Below are positions 1 to 12,437 of a DNA stretch of 64,000 bases, in pieces. Made by a program: the position numbers and the translations under genes. Under the pieces are notes generated by a model. The model ran no database searches, was not told the DNA's origin, and saw only the letters and a list, made by a program, of their open reading frames with translations. The first letter of the stretch is position 1; each line of letters opens with the position of its first letter. Origin of the DNA: ZC4RG19 sp017577565 (GTDB lineage Bacteria > Actinomycetota > Acidimicrobiia > Acidimicrobiales > VFJN01); contig VSCH01000005.1 of the NCBI GenBank assembly GCA_047459075.1, positions 41,646 to 105,645 of the forward strand, written 5' to 3'.

Positions 1-254
1 CGGGCCAGCTCGTGCAGCGTCTCGGCGTCGTCGAGCCGGCGGGCCAGGCTCTCGTACTGCGCGATGTCGTCGTTGACGGCGGCCAGCTCGGCCGTGACGC
101 GCTTGGCCTTGTCGGCGTCGTCCCACAGGTCGGGTCGCGCCGCCTCGGCCTCGAGCTGGGGGCGGCGGGCCCGCAGCTCGTCGACCTTGAGGTAGCGCTC
201 GGCCTCGCTCAGCCGGGCGCGCAGCGCCTTGAGCTCGTCGGAGAGGTCTCGCAT
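1..254 (-). CDS. prfB: Peptide chain release factor 2, N-terminal part (cut by window edge)
   Basis: The first 84 or so codons of release factor 2, which terminates translation at UGA and UAA. The visible part starts MRDLSDELKALRARL and continues through an Arg/Leu-rich helical stretch containing RPDLWDDADKAKRVT, the typical RF2 N-terminal coiled domain. The catalytic GGQ domain lies outside the window. The ATG at 254 follows the secA stop by 12 bases, and secA-prfB order is common in Actinobacteria. There is no in-frame TGA in the visible part, so the programmed frameshift near codon 26 of many prfB genes is absent here. Confidence 0.85.
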   Translation of the reverse strand, partial: MRDLSDELKALRARLSEAERYLKVDELRARRPQLEAEAARPDLWDDADKAKRVTAELAAVNDDIAQYESLARRLDDAETLHELA

Positions 255-266
255 CGGAGGGTCGGC

Positions 267-3062
<2,796 letters not shown>

Positions 3063-3072
3063 GCGCCCGTCG

Positions 3073-3078
3073 AGTCTA
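3073..3078 (-). promoter_or_regulatory. -10 hexamer TAGACT of secA
   Basis: TAGACT on the minus strand ends 10 bases before the secA ATG. It matches the TANNNT -10 pattern seen before many genes here. No -35 element is evident. Confidence 0.45.
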
Positions 3079-3116
3079 CCGGTGACCGGGGCCGCGCCCG
3101 ATGCGGTGGGGCGCGA

Positions 3117-3404
3117 TCAGCCGCCGGCGCCGCAGGTGATGGCGCCGATGGCCCGCTCGGCGATGGCGTCGGCCGAGGGCCGCTGGCCGGCGGCCAGGCG
3201 GGCCGCCGCCGCCTCGACGAGCCCGGTGCGCACGACCGGGGTGCCGGCCAGCACCCGCAGGGCGGCGTGCGCCGGCAGGGACGTGGCCTCGTGGTGGCGG
3301 GGCGAGGTCGGGCGTGCGGACGGCCGAGTGCGCCGCGCCACGCGCCGCCGTGCCCCCCGTCCGGCGGGCCCCGGGGTGGCGTGGCTCCGTCGATCCCCCA
3401 TCAC
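3117..3404 (-). CDS. Small FlgM-like protein (possible anti-sigma-28 factor)
   Basis: A 95-residue reading frame between comF and secA. The N-terminal 45 residues are Arg/Pro-rich and unstructured-looking. The C-terminal part contains VRTGLVEAAAARLAAGQRP followed by SADAIAERAIGAI. This resembles the C-terminal helices of FlgM-type anti-sigma factors (Val-x-Leu-x-Glu-Ala, Ala-Ala-Gly, then a helix with Ala-Asp-Ala-Ile-Ala). FlgM holds the flagellar sigma factor FliA inactive. The call is supported by a sigma-28-like promoter immediately upstream. The start is uncertain: GTG 3404 and ATG 3401 are both possible, would be nearly leaderless from that promoter, and have no Shine-Dalgarno. An internal GTG about 21 codons downstream is also possible. 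There are no other flagellar genes in the window. Confidence 0.45.
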   Translation of the reverse strand: MMGDRRSHATPGPAGRGARRRVARRTRPSARPTSPRHHEATSLPAHAALRVLAGTPVVRTGLVEAAAARLAAGQRPSADAIAERAIGAITCGAGG

Positions 3405-3410
3405 AGGGCT

Positions 3411-3438
3411 TCATCGGCCCGAACCGGCCGTGACTTGA
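3411..3438 (-). promoter_or_regulatory. Sigma-28 (FliA)-type flagellar promoter
   Basis: On the minus strand a TCAAGT block (3433-3438) is followed after 14 bases by GCCGATGA (3411-3418). The sigma-28 consensus is TAAAGTTT-N11-GCCGATAA: the -10 octamer matches 7 of 8 and the -35 is recognisable with spacing about one base longer. It lies inside the extreme 3' end of comF and points at the FlgM-like gene. Confidence 0.55.
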
Positions 3439-4097
3439 GAAGAATCTTCGACCTCACGTAGCCGCGCCGACACGCTACGGGGTGAGGTCGCCGGAGGCGG
3501 CGTGCGGGCGGCGGTGAGGCCGACGACGGTGGCCGGCCCGGCGACCGCCAGGGCCCGGGCCGCGGCGGCCAGCGTGGAGCCGGTGGTGACGACGTCGTCG
3601 ACGAGGACGACCGGCCGGCCGCCGGCGAGCCGCCGCGCGCCGGGCCGGGCGACGAACCGGGGGCCGGTGCGGCGCTCGGCCAACGGGCGCCCGGTCTGGG
3701 GCGGGCCGGACCGGCGGTCCAGCAGCGGGCGGCAGGGCAGGCGCCAGCGCCGGGCCACCGCCCGGGCCAGCAGCTCGGCCTGGTCGAAGCCTCGCCGGCG
3801 CCGGCGGGCGGCCGTGGTGGGCGCCCAGGTGACCACCGTGCCGGGCGGCGGTGCGAGCAGGGCGGCCATGCCGGACGCCGTCCACCCGAGCGCCGCCCGG
3901 TCGCGCCGGTACTTCAGCGCGGTGACGAGCGCGCGCCCGAGCCCGTCGTAGGCGACGAGCGAGCGGCAGGCGGCCAGCCCGGGCGGCACCGGGCCGTCCG
4001 GGGCGCGGGCCACCAGCCGGGCGCAGCGGGCGCACGGCGACGGGCCCGGCGCGCCGCAGCCGGCGCAGCGGGTGGGCAGGAGCGCGGCGAGGAGCAC
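3411..4097 (-). CDS. comF: ComF-family phosphoribosyltransferase-like protein
   Basis: A 228-residue member of the ComF family, named for a DNA-uptake protein and widespread in bacteria. It has an N-terminal zinc-ribbon-like pair of CxxC motifs (CAGC and CARC, residues about 11-26) and a PRTase domain ending in the PRPP-binding loop VVLVDDVVTTGST. The start is GTG 4097. After the usual end of the family (LTAARTP) the frame runs on for about 30 residues. That tail overlaps the sigma-28-type promoter of the next gene and may be non-functional. The stop overlaps an ATG of an alternative frame (ATGA), but the FlgM-like frame is better supported downstream. Confidence 0.8.
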   Translation of the reverse strand: MLLAALLPTRCAGCGAPGPSPCARCARLVARAPDGPVPPGLAACRSLVAYDGLGRALVTALKYRRDRAALGWTASGMAALLAPPPGTVVTWAPTTAARRRRRGFDQAELLARAVARRWRLPCRPLLDRRSGPPQTGRPLAERRTGPRFVARPGARRLAGGRPVVLVDDVVTTGSTLAAAARALAVAGPATVVGLTAARTPPPATSPRSVSARLREVEDSSQVTAGSGR

Positions 4098-4154
4098 GGG
4101 CGGACCCTACGGCGGAGGTGTGACGGCGACGTCGCCGTCCCGGCCGGACGGCCC

Positions 4155-4160
4155 TAGCGT
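4155..4160 (+). promoter_or_regulatory. -10 hexamer TAGCGT before the YczE-like gene
   Basis: TAGCGT ends 8 bases before the GTG at 4169, giving a leaderless-type arrangement. The 17-base string from hexamer to start codon recurs before the gene at 30427. Confidence 0.5.
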
Positions 4161-4168
4161 GACCCGCC

Positions 4169-4863
4169 GTGCCCCTCCTCCGCCCGGTCACCGAGCCCCG
4201 CGTCCGGGTCCCCCGGCTCGTCGCCGGCCTCGTGCTCTGCGGCCTGGGGGTCGCCTTCATGGTCGCCGCCGACCTCGGCCTGGCGCCGTGGTCGGTGCTC
4301 GACCAGGGCATCTCCGGGCGCACCGGCATCCCCATCGGCACCGTGAGCATCCTCGTCGGCGCGGTGGTGCTGGGCTCCTGGCTGCCGCTGCGCGAGCGCC
4401 CCGGACTCGGCACCGTCCTCAACGTCGTGCTCATCGGCGCCACGACCGACGCGGCCCTGCTCGTCCTCGACAGGCCCGACGGCCTCGCCGGCCGGCTCGC
4501 CTACCTGGCCGCCGGCGTCCTGCTCTGGGGGCCCGGCAGCGGCCTCTACATCGGCGCCGGGCTGGGCCCGGGGCCCCGTGACGGGCTGATGACCGCGCTG
4601 GCCGCCCGTGGCGTCGGGTCGATCCGGGCGGTGCGCACCGGCATCGAGCTGACCGCGCTGACGACCGGCTGGCTGCTCGGCGGCTCGGTCGGCCTGGGCA
4701 CGGTGGCCTTCGCCGTCGCCATCGGCCCGCTGGTGCAGGCGTGCCTGCCCCGGCTGGCGCTGCCGGACCCGCCCGCGGGCGCGCCCGGAGCCGGTGCGCC
4801 CGGTCCGGCCCCGGCGGCCGGGGCGCTCCCCACCCCCGCCGACGGGGGTGGGGAGCCGCCGGA

Positions 4864-4870
<7 letters not shown>
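4169..4870 (+). CDS. YczE/YitT-type integral membrane protein
   Basis: A 233-residue membrane protein with about five hydrophobic segments. GLAPWSVLDQGISGRTGIPI and the following GTVSILVGAVVLGSWLPLR and RPGLGTVLNVVLIG are characteristic of the YczE/YyaS/YitT membrane family, whose biochemical function is not established. The final 35 residues are an Ala/Gly/Pro-rich tail. The GTG start is fixed by the -10 hexamer 8 bases upstream. The stop overlaps the 3' end of the convergent ahcY gene by a few bases. Confidence 0.75.
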
Positions 4871-6312
<1,442 letters not shown>

Positions 6313-6434
6313 GGGGTCACTCCCTCGATGACGTGTCGGGTGGGCTGCGGCGCCGGGTGCGGCGCGCCTCTGCCTGCGTCATCGGGCTGGGCGCAGCAGC
6401 GCCACCCATGTCAGCCCGAGGTGCGCCGAGACTA
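6313..6434 (-). ncRNA. Structured 5' leader of ahcY, candidate riboswitch
   Basis: A TAGTCT hexamer (6429-6434) suggests transcription starts near 6422, leaving about 110 leader bases. Read on the minus strand there are four perfect helices: TCGGGCT/AGCCCGA (6413-6419 with 6382-6388) enclosing GGCGC-TGCT-GCGCC (6390-6403); CGTCATC with GATGACG (6327-6333 with 6377-6383); and, inside the latter, GGCGC/GCGCC (6349-6353 with 6364-6368). The last long helix ends directly beside the GAGGGAG ribosome-binding site and shares two bases with the first helix, so the two compete. The GCCCGATGA segment also occurs in SAM-I-type cores. I could not match the whole to the SAH riboswitch consensus, so the ligand is unknown. 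Confidence 0.5.
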
Positions 6435-6505
6435 GCGGCGCGGCCACCCGCCGGTCGACCAGCGAGGTCCGGGAAACGCGCTCGGACGGGCCGGCGCGCG
6501 CCGCG

Positions 6506-6511
6506 TAGCGT
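6506..6511 (+). promoter_or_regulatory. -10 hexamer TAGCGT of the ABC exporter operon
   Basis: TAGCGT ends 9 bases before GTG 6521. No Shine-Dalgarno is visible, consistent with a leaderless message. Confidence 0.5.
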
Positions 6512-6520
6512 CGGTCGACC

Positions 6521-8323
6521 GTGACGTCCCCCTCACCGCCCGCCGACGGCCGGGCGGCGCGCCCGCTCGCCGCCGAGCTGCGCCCCGAGGCCCGGTCGAT
6601 GGCCGGGATCGTGGGCGTCCTCGCGCTCTCGCTCGGGGCCCGCTTGGCCCTGCCGTTGCTCCTGGGCCGCTTCGCCGACGACGCCCTCGAGGGCGCCGCC
6701 ACCTCCCGCCTCACCGCCCTGGCCCTCGTCTACGTGGCCGCCGCGCTGGGCGCGGCCCTGCTCGACCTCGTCGTCGTCTGGTGGTCGGCCCGGGTGTCGT
6801 GGCGGGCCGGCAACCGGCTGCGGGAGCGGCTCGCCGCCCACGCGCTGCGCCTGGAGCCGGCCTGGCACGGCCGCCACAGCCCCGGCGAGCTCATCGAGCG
6901 CATCGACGGCGACGTCGAGGCGATGACCACCTTCTTCGCCGACATCGCCGTGCGGATCGCCGGCAACGTCGCCCTCATCGCCGGGATGCTCGTGCTCGCC
7001 ACCACCATCGATCCCTGGGCGGGCCTGGTCCTCACCGTGACCGCGCTGGCGGGCGCGGCCACGATGGTCCGGCTGCGGGTGGCCGCCGTCGACGCGCGCG
7101 AGGCCGAGCGGGAGGTCAACGCCCAGCTCTACGGCGACCTCGAGGAGCGGCTCGGCGGCCTCGAGGACCTGCGGGCCAACGGCGCCGGACGCTACGCCGT
7201 CCACCGCCTGCTCGCCCACAGCGCCCGCTCGTGGCGGGCCGCCCGGCGGGCGTCGCTGCGGGGCGACGGCGCCTACGCGGCGGCCGCCGGCGTCTTCGCC
7301 GTGGGGACCGCCGCCACCATCGGCGTCGGCGTGGTCCTCCAGCAGCGGGGCGTCGTCACCGTCGGCGCCGTGCTGAGCCTCTACCGGTTCGCCGACATGC
7401 TGCGGCGGCCGCTCGAGCAGGTGGCGGAGCAGCTCAACGAGCTCCAGAAGGCGCTGGCCGGCGCCCGGCGGGCCGCCGGCCTGCTGGCCACCGAGCCGGC
7501 GATCCGCGACGGGCGCGACGACGGCGGTGGCCTCCCGGCGGGGGCGCTGGCCGTCGAGCTCGACCACGTCACCTTCGCCTACCACGCCGACGACGGCCCG
7601 GTGGTGCGGGACGTCGACCTGCGCCTGGCGCCGGGCGTCCACCTGGGCCTGGTCGGCCGCACGGGCGCCGGCAAGTCGACGATCGGCCGGCTCGTGACCC
7701 GGGCCTGGGACCTCGGCGGCACCCCGCACGACCGGGGGGCGGTCCGCCTGGGCGGCGTCGACGTCCGCGACCTCACCCTCGCCGCCGTCCGCCGGCGGGT
7801 GGCGGTGGTGACCCAGGACGTCGAGCTGTTCCGGGCGTCGGTCCGCGACAACCTGACGCTGTTCGGCGCCCGGCCGGCGGACGACGACCGGCTGCGGGAC
7901 GTCCTGGCGCAGGTCGGCCTCGGCGACTGGCTCGCCGCGCTGCCGGACGGCCTCGACACCCCGCTGGCGGGGAGCGACGGCCTGTCCGCCGGCGAGGCCC
8001 AGCTGCTGGCCTTCGCCCGCGCCTTCCTGGCCGACCCGGCGGTCGTCGTGCTCGACGAACCCTCCAGCCGGCTCGACCGGGCGACCGAGCGCCGCGTCGA
8101 GGCCGCGACCGAGGCGCTGCTCGCCGGCCGCACCGCCATCGTCATCGCCCACCGGCTGGCGACGCTCGACCGGATGGACGAGATCGCGGTGCTCGAGGAC
8201 GGCCGGGTCGTCGAGCACGGCCGGCGGGAGGACCTGGCCCGCTCCCCCACCAGCCGCTACGCCCGCCTGCGCAGGGCCGGGGCGCCGGCGGCAGCCGATC
8301 CGCTCGAGGAGGTGGCCCCGTGA
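6521..8323 (+). CDS. ABC exporter half-transporter, subunit 1 (fused membrane and ATPase domains)
   Basis: A 600-residue type IV ABC exporter subunit. The N-terminal half is a six-helix transmembrane domain (about residues 25-310). The ATPase has Walker A GRTGAGKST near 378-386, Walker B VVVLDEPSS with the catalytic Glu near 508, and the switch His in IVIAHRLA. Its signature motif is LSAGE rather than LSGGQ. The stop overlaps the next gene's GTG (GTGA). Together with the next product this makes a heterodimeric exporter. The Walker A/B of this subunit would pair with the consensus LSGGQ of the partner to form the active ATP site. The substrate (lipid, peptide or drug) cannot be inferred. Confidence 0.88.
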   Translation: MTSPSPPADGRAARPLAAELRPEARSMAGIVGVLALSLGARLALPLLLGRFADDALEGAATSRLTALALVYVAAALGAALLDLVVVWWSARVSWRAGNRLRERLAAHALRLEPAWHGRHSPGELIERIDGDVEAMTTFFADIAVRIAGNVALIAGMLVLATTIDPWAGLVLTVTALAGAATMVRLRVAAVDAREAEREVNAQLYGDLEERLGGLEDLRANGAGRYAVHRLLAHSARSWRAARRASLRGDGAYAAAAGVFAVGTAATIGVGVVLQQRGVVTVGAVLSLYRFADMLRRPLEQVAEQLNELQKALAGARRAAGLLATEPAIRDGRDDGGGLPAGALAVELDHVTFAYHADDGPVVRDVDLRLAPGVHLGLVGRTGAGKSTIGRLVTRAWDLGGTPHDRGAVRLGGVDVRDLTLAAVRRRVAVVTQDVELFRASVRDNLTLFGARPADDDRLRDVLAQVGLGDWLAALPDGLDTPLAGSDGLSAGEAQLLAFARAFLADPAVVVLDEPSSRLDRATERRVEAATEALLAGRTAIVIAHRLATLDRMDEIAVLEDGRVVEHGRREDLARSPTSRYARLRRAGAPAAADPLEEVAP

Positions 8324-10071
8324 CGCCCGGCACGCCCACCACCGGTCGCCGACGCTCCTCGACGCCGCGCGTCGCCCTGCGCCTGGCCCGCAACGACCCG
8401 GCCGCGTACCTGATCGCGTGGGCCGGCTGGGTGGCCTTCTACTCCGCGCCGCTCGCCACCGCCGCCGTGGTGCGCCTGGTCCTCGACCGCGTCGCCGGCG
8501 GCGACGCCGGCGGCGTGTGGCTGCTCCTCGGCGCGCTGGCCGGCGTCGAGGTGGTCCGGTGGACGATGGTCGTCGCCGTTGCCGTGCAGTGGCACGGCTG
8601 CTGGGTCGGCTGGCAGACCGTGCCCCGGGTCAACCTCCTGCGCTCGCTCGCCGAGGAGCCCGGGCCCGCGGCCGGCCGCCTGCCGGGCGCCCCCGGCGAG
8701 GCGGTCAGCCGCTTCCGCGACGACGTCGAGGACCTGGCCCTCGTGCTCGACGTCTGGCTCGACATCTCGGGCGCCCTCGTGTCCTCCGCGCTGGCCGTGG
8801 CGGTGCTCGTCGCCATCGACCCCGGGGCGGCGCTGGCGATCGCCGCGCCCGTCGCCCTGGCGGCGCTCGCCGCCTGGCGCCTCGGGCCCCGCCTGCGGGC
8901 CTGGCGCCGCGCCGCCCGGGAGGCGACCGCCCGGGTGACCGGGTTCATCGGCGACACCTTCGGCGCGGTGTCGGCCGTGCAGTCCGCCGGCGCCGAGCAG
9001 GCGGTGCACCGGCGCTTCGTCGCGCTCAACGCCGCTCGCGCCGTGGTCGGCCGGCGTGACCAGGTCGGCTCCGAGCTCGTCCGCTCGCTGGGCTACGGGA
9101 CCGGCGAGGTCGCGGTCGGTGCCGCCCTCGTCGTCGTGGCGGCGGCGCTGGGGCGGGGCGACCTGTCGGTGGGCGACGTGGCGCTGTTCGCGGCCTACGC
9201 GGCGGTGATCGCCGAGGTGCCGAAGTGGGTCGGGCGCTCGCTCGTCTACCACCGCCAGGCCGACGTGTCGGTGGACCGCCTGGCCGAGCTGCTGCGCACG
9301 CCCGACCGCCGCGCCGTCGTCGCGCCGACGCCGACTCACCTGCGCCACGGCCCCCCGCCGCTCGCGACGCCCGCGGACGGTGAGGGTCGCGACCACCCGG
9401 CCGGCCCGCTGGACGAGCCGCTGGAGGAGCTGCGCGTCGAGGGCCTCACCGTGCACCACCCGGGGTCGGGACGGGGCGTCGAGGGCGTCGACCTCCTCGT
9501 GCGGCGGGGCGAGCTCGTCGTGCTCACCGGCCCGGTCGGCGCCGGCAAGACGACCGTCCTCCGGGCGCTCCTCGGGCTGGTGGCCGCCGACGGCGGCACC
9601 GTCCGCTGGAACGGGGCGCCGGTCCCCGACCCGTCGGTCACCCTGGTGCCGCCCCGGGTCGCCTACCTGCCGCAGGTGCCCCGGCTGTTCAGCGAGCCGC
9701 TGGCCGACACGATCCTGCTCGGCGCCCCACCCGACCGGCTCGGGTGGGCGCTGTGGGCAGCGTGCCTCGACGAGGACGTGGCCCGGCTGCCCGCCGGCAC
9801 GGCCACCGACGTCGGCCCCCGGGGCCTGCGGCTGTCCGGCGGGCAGGCCCAGCGGGTCGGGCTCGCCCGGGCCCTGGTCCGGGCTCCCGACCTGCTCGTC
9901 GTCGACGACCTCTCCAGCGCCCTCGACACCGAGACCGAGACCCGCCTGTGGTCGCGCCTCGCGGTGGGCGGGTTCACCACCGCGCTGGTGGTCAGCCACC
10001 GGCCGCACGTGCTCGCGGCGGCCGACCGGGTCGTCGTCCTCGCCGGCGGCCGCGTCGTCGACGTGCGCTGA
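8320..10071 (+). CDS. ABC exporter half-transporter, subunit 2 (degenerate Walker B)
   Basis: A 583-residue partner subunit starting at a GTG that overlaps the previous stop by four bases. The membrane domain occupies about residues 25-310. The ATPase has Walker A GPVGAGKTT near 403, signature LSGGQAQR, and Walker B LLVVDDLSSALD, where the catalytic Glu is replaced by Asp, followed by VVSHRPHVL with the switch His. An Asp in Walker B of one subunit paired with a non-consensus signature in the other is the known signature of heterodimeric exporters with one degenerate ATP site. A long linker (about 60 residues, Pro/Gly-rich) separates the two domains. Confidence 0.88.
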   Translation: MTPGTPTTGRRRSSTPRVALRLARNDPAAYLIAWAGWVAFYSAPLATAAVVRLVLDRVAGGDAGGVWLLLGALAGVEVVRWTMVVAVAVQWHGCWVGWQTVPRVNLLRSLAEEPGPAAGRLPGAPGEAVSRFRDDVEDLALVLDVWLDISGALVSSALAVAVLVAIDPGAALAIAAPVALAALAAWRLGPRLRAWRRAAREATARVTGFIGDTFGAVSAVQSAGAEQAVHRRFVALNAARAVVGRRDQVGSELVRSLGYGTGEVAVGAALVVVAAALGRGDLSVGDVALFAAYAAVIAEVPKWVGRSLVYHRQADVSVDRLAELLRTPDRRAVVAPTPTHLRHGPPPLATPADGEGRDHPAGPLDEPLEELRVEGLTVHHPGSGRGVEGVDLLVRRGELVVLTGPVGAGKTTVLRALLGLVAADGGTVRWNGAPVPDPSVTLVPPRVAYLPQVPRLFSEPLADTILLGAPPDRLGWALWAACLDEDVARLPAGTATDVGPRGLRLSGGQAQRVGLARALVRAPDLLVVDDLSSALDTETETRLWSRLAVGGFTTALVVSHRPHVLAAADRVVVLAGGRVVDVR

Positions 10072-10093
10072 CGCCGCCGGGGCGGCGACCCGG

Positions 10094-12355
10094 TCAGCCG
10101 CCGGCCGGCGCCACCTCGACCGGGATGCCGTTCAGCACCGCGGTGCCCGACAGCGGGTCGATGAGCTCGTCGTCGGCGAGGAGGTTGGTGTTCACCCCGG
10201 CGTGGGCGCGGGCGACGCGCAGCTCGACGCCGTCGAGGTCGTGCCCCCAGCCGTGGGGGATGCTGACCACGCCGGGCCGGATGGCGTCGGTGACCTCGAC
10301 GGGAACCGTGATCTTGCCGGTGCGGGAGGTGACCTCGGCCGGCGCGCCGTCGGTGAGGCCCAGCCGAGCGGCGTCGTCGGGGTGCACCTGCAGCGTGCAG
10401 CGGGGCCGGCCCTTCACCAGGACCTCGACGTTGTGCATCCACGAGTTGTTCGAGCGCAGGTCGCGGCGCCCGATCAGCCGCAGCCCGCCGACCGGCGCGT
10501 CGAGGCCGGCCAGCAGCCGCTCGACGTCGGCCACGATGGGCTCGGGCGCCAGCTCGACCATCCCCGACGGCGTGCGCAGCACCTCGGGCAGCCGGGGCCG
10601 CAGCGGGCCGAGGTCGACGCCGTGCGGGTTGGCCAGCAGCACGTCGAGGGACAGCCCGTCGGGCCGGGCGCCGAAGCCCTCGCCGTAGGGGCCGACCCGC
10701 AGCATGAGGTCGAGGATGCGCTCGGGGCCCCGGCGGTCGCCCAGCGCGGCCACGACCTCGTCCGGGTCCCGGCCGGCGATCGGGCTCGTCTCGTCGGCCA
10801 CCGCCGACTCGACCAGCGACCGCAGCACGAGGTCGTCGACCAGCGCGGGGTCGGCGCCTGCGCCCATGCCCTGGGCGATCAGCGCCAGGCGGGCGAGGAT
10901 CTCCCACTCGTCGGGCTGCCCCGGGGCGCGCGGCAGCACCGGCGGGCTGTAGTTGGCGACGTTCCGCACCGCGAGCTGCAGCAGCGCGAGGTCGTAGTGC
11001 GACTTCTGCAGCGGCGTGGGCGGCGGCAGGATGACGTCGGCGTGGCGGGTCGTCTCGTTCACGTAGGGGTCGACCGCCACGTAGAGGTCGAGCCCGGCGA
11101 GCGCGGCGTCGAGCCGGGCCCCGTTGGGCGTCGACAGCACCGGGTTGCCGGCGATCGTCACCAGCGCCCGGACCTGGCCCTCGCCGGGCGTGTCGATCTC
11201 CTCGGCCAGGCAGACGACCGGCAGCTCGCCCATCGTCTCGCCGAGGCCCCGCACCCGGCTGCGGCGGCGGTGGAGGCGGACGCCCCGGCCGTAGCGGGGC
11301 GTGCCCCGGGTGTTGGCGGCACCGGCGGCCGCGGTGGCGAACATCGCCCCGCCGGGCCGGTCGAGGTTGCCGGTCAACGTGTTGAGCACGTCGACGAGCC
11401 AGGACGACAGCGTCCCGAACGGCGCCACCGTCGTCCCGATGCGCCCGTAGACGCAGGCCCGGGGCGCGGCGGCCAGGTCGCGGGCGAGCCGCCGCACCTC
11501 GGACGGGTCGAGGCCGGTCTGCACCGCCGTCGCCTCGGGGGTGAACGGCCGGCACACCTCGACCACGGTGTCGACCCCCCGCACGTACGGGCCCGCCGGG
11601 CCGAGGTCGACCAGGCCCTCGGTGACGACGACGTTGACCAGCGCCATGAGCAGGTAGGGGTCGGCGCCGGGCCGGATGGCGAGGTGCCGGTCGGCGGCCT
11701 CGGCCGTGCGCGTGCGCCGGGGGTCGACGACGACGAGGGTGCCGCCCCGGGCCCGCAGGGCCTCGATGCGACCGGGCCAGTCGGGCGCGGTGGCCAGGCT
11801 GCCGTTGGACGCGTACGGGTTGGCGCCCAGCATGAGGAGGAAGTCGGTCCGGTCGACGTCGGGCACCGGGACCGACAGCGACGTGCCGAACATCAGCCCC
11901 GCCGCGACCTCCTTGGGCCGCTGGTCGACCGTGCTGGCCGAGTAGACGTTGGTCGTGCCGAGCGCCCGCACCAGCGGGCGGACGAACAGCAGCGCACCCA
12001 GCGAGTGGGCCGTCGGGTTGCCGATGTAGACGGCCACGGCGTCGCGCCCATGCTCCTGGACGATCGGGGGGAGCCGGCGCTCGACCTCGGCGAAGGCCTC
12101 GGCCCAGTCGACCTCGACGAGCCGGCCGCCCCGGCGCACCCGGGGTCGCCGCAGCCAGTCCGGGTCCTCGTGGAGGTGCTTGAGGGTCGAGCCCTTGGGG
12201 CAGATGAAGCCGTGGCTGAACACGTCCGCCCGGTCGCCCCGGATGCGGGTGACGACCTCCTCGCCGGGGGGACCCGCCAGCGCGATCTCGAGCCCGCACC
12301 CGGCCTCGCACAGCGGGCAGGTCCGGAAGGCCGTCCGGGTGGCGGTCGTCGTCAT
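10094..12355 (-). CDS. Molybdopterin-dependent oxidoreductase of the DMSO-reductase/formate dehydrogenase family
   Basis: A 753-residue protein with an N-terminal [4Fe-4S] motif Cys13-x2-Cys16-x3-Cys20 and a fourth Cys at 52 (FICPKGST), followed by the large molybdopterin-binding domains and a C-terminal molydopterin dinucleotide-binding domain (TGDAPAEVTSR-like region, then the conserved SIPHGWGHD). No Tat signal is visible, so it is probably cytoplasmic. The electron donor and acceptor are unknown and no partner subunit is adjacent. ATG 12355 is chosen because an AGGGGGA ribosome site lies 7 bases upstream; an upstream ATG at 12385 lacks one. It is the only molybdoenzyme in the window. Confidence 0.85.
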   Translation of the reverse strand: MTTTATRTAFRTCPLCEAGCGLEIALAGPPGEEVVTRIRGDRADVFSHGFICPKGSTLKHLHEDPDWLRRPRVRRGGRLVEVDWAEAFAEVERRLPPIVQEHGRDAVAVYIGNPTAHSLGALLFVRPLVRALGTTNVYSASTVDQRPKEVAAGLMFGTSLSVPVPDVDRTDFLLMLGANPYASNGSLATAPDWPGRIEALRARGGTLVVVDPRRTRTAEAADRHLAIRPGADPYLLMALVNVVVTEGLVDLGPAGPYVRGVDTVVEVCRPFTPEATAVQTGLDPSEVRRLARDLAAAPRACVYGRIGTTVAPFGTLSSWLVDVLNTLTGNLDRPGGAMFATAAAGAANTRGTPRYGRGVRLHRRRSRVRGLGETMGELPVVCLAEEIDTPGEGQVRALVTIAGNPVLSTPNGARLDAALAGLDLYVAVDPYVNETTRHADVILPPPTPLQKSHYDLALLQLAVRNVANYSPPVLPRAPGQPDEWEILARLALIAQGMGAGADPALVDDLVLRSLVESAVADETSPIAGRDPDEVVAALGDRRGPERILDLMLRVGPYGEGFGARPDGLSLDVLLANPHGVDLGPLRPRLPEVLRTPSGMVELAPEPIVADVERLLAGLDAPVGGLRLIGRRDLRSNNSWMHNVEVLVKGRPRCTLQVHPDDAARLGLTDGAPAEVTSRTGKITVPVEVTDAIRPGVVSIPHGWGHDLDGVELRVARAHAGVNTNLLADDELIDPLSGTAVLNGIPVEVAPAGG

Positions 12356-12437
12356 CCTCGTCCCCCTTCGCTCGCCGGGCCCCATCGTGCCACCGGGGCC
12401 CGCGCCGCGCCGAAGGCGCCGCCGTCCGCCCGCGCGC

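Noticed and set aside
1..254. Programmed frameshift in prfB
   Set aside because: The N-terminal 84 codons read through without an in-frame TGA or a CTT-TGA slippery site.
6313..6422. Assignment of the ahcY leader as a standard SAH riboswitch
   Set aside because: The conserved SAH core (GAGG-x-GCGCUGC with a downstream CCAGGCUCG) is not found in order; only partial resemblance. It is kept as an unclassified candidate.
10094..12311. Alternative frame across the molybdopterin oxidoreductase
   Set aside because: The main frame carries the Fe-S and molybdopterin motifs; the alternative gives only Arg/Gly/Ala repeats.
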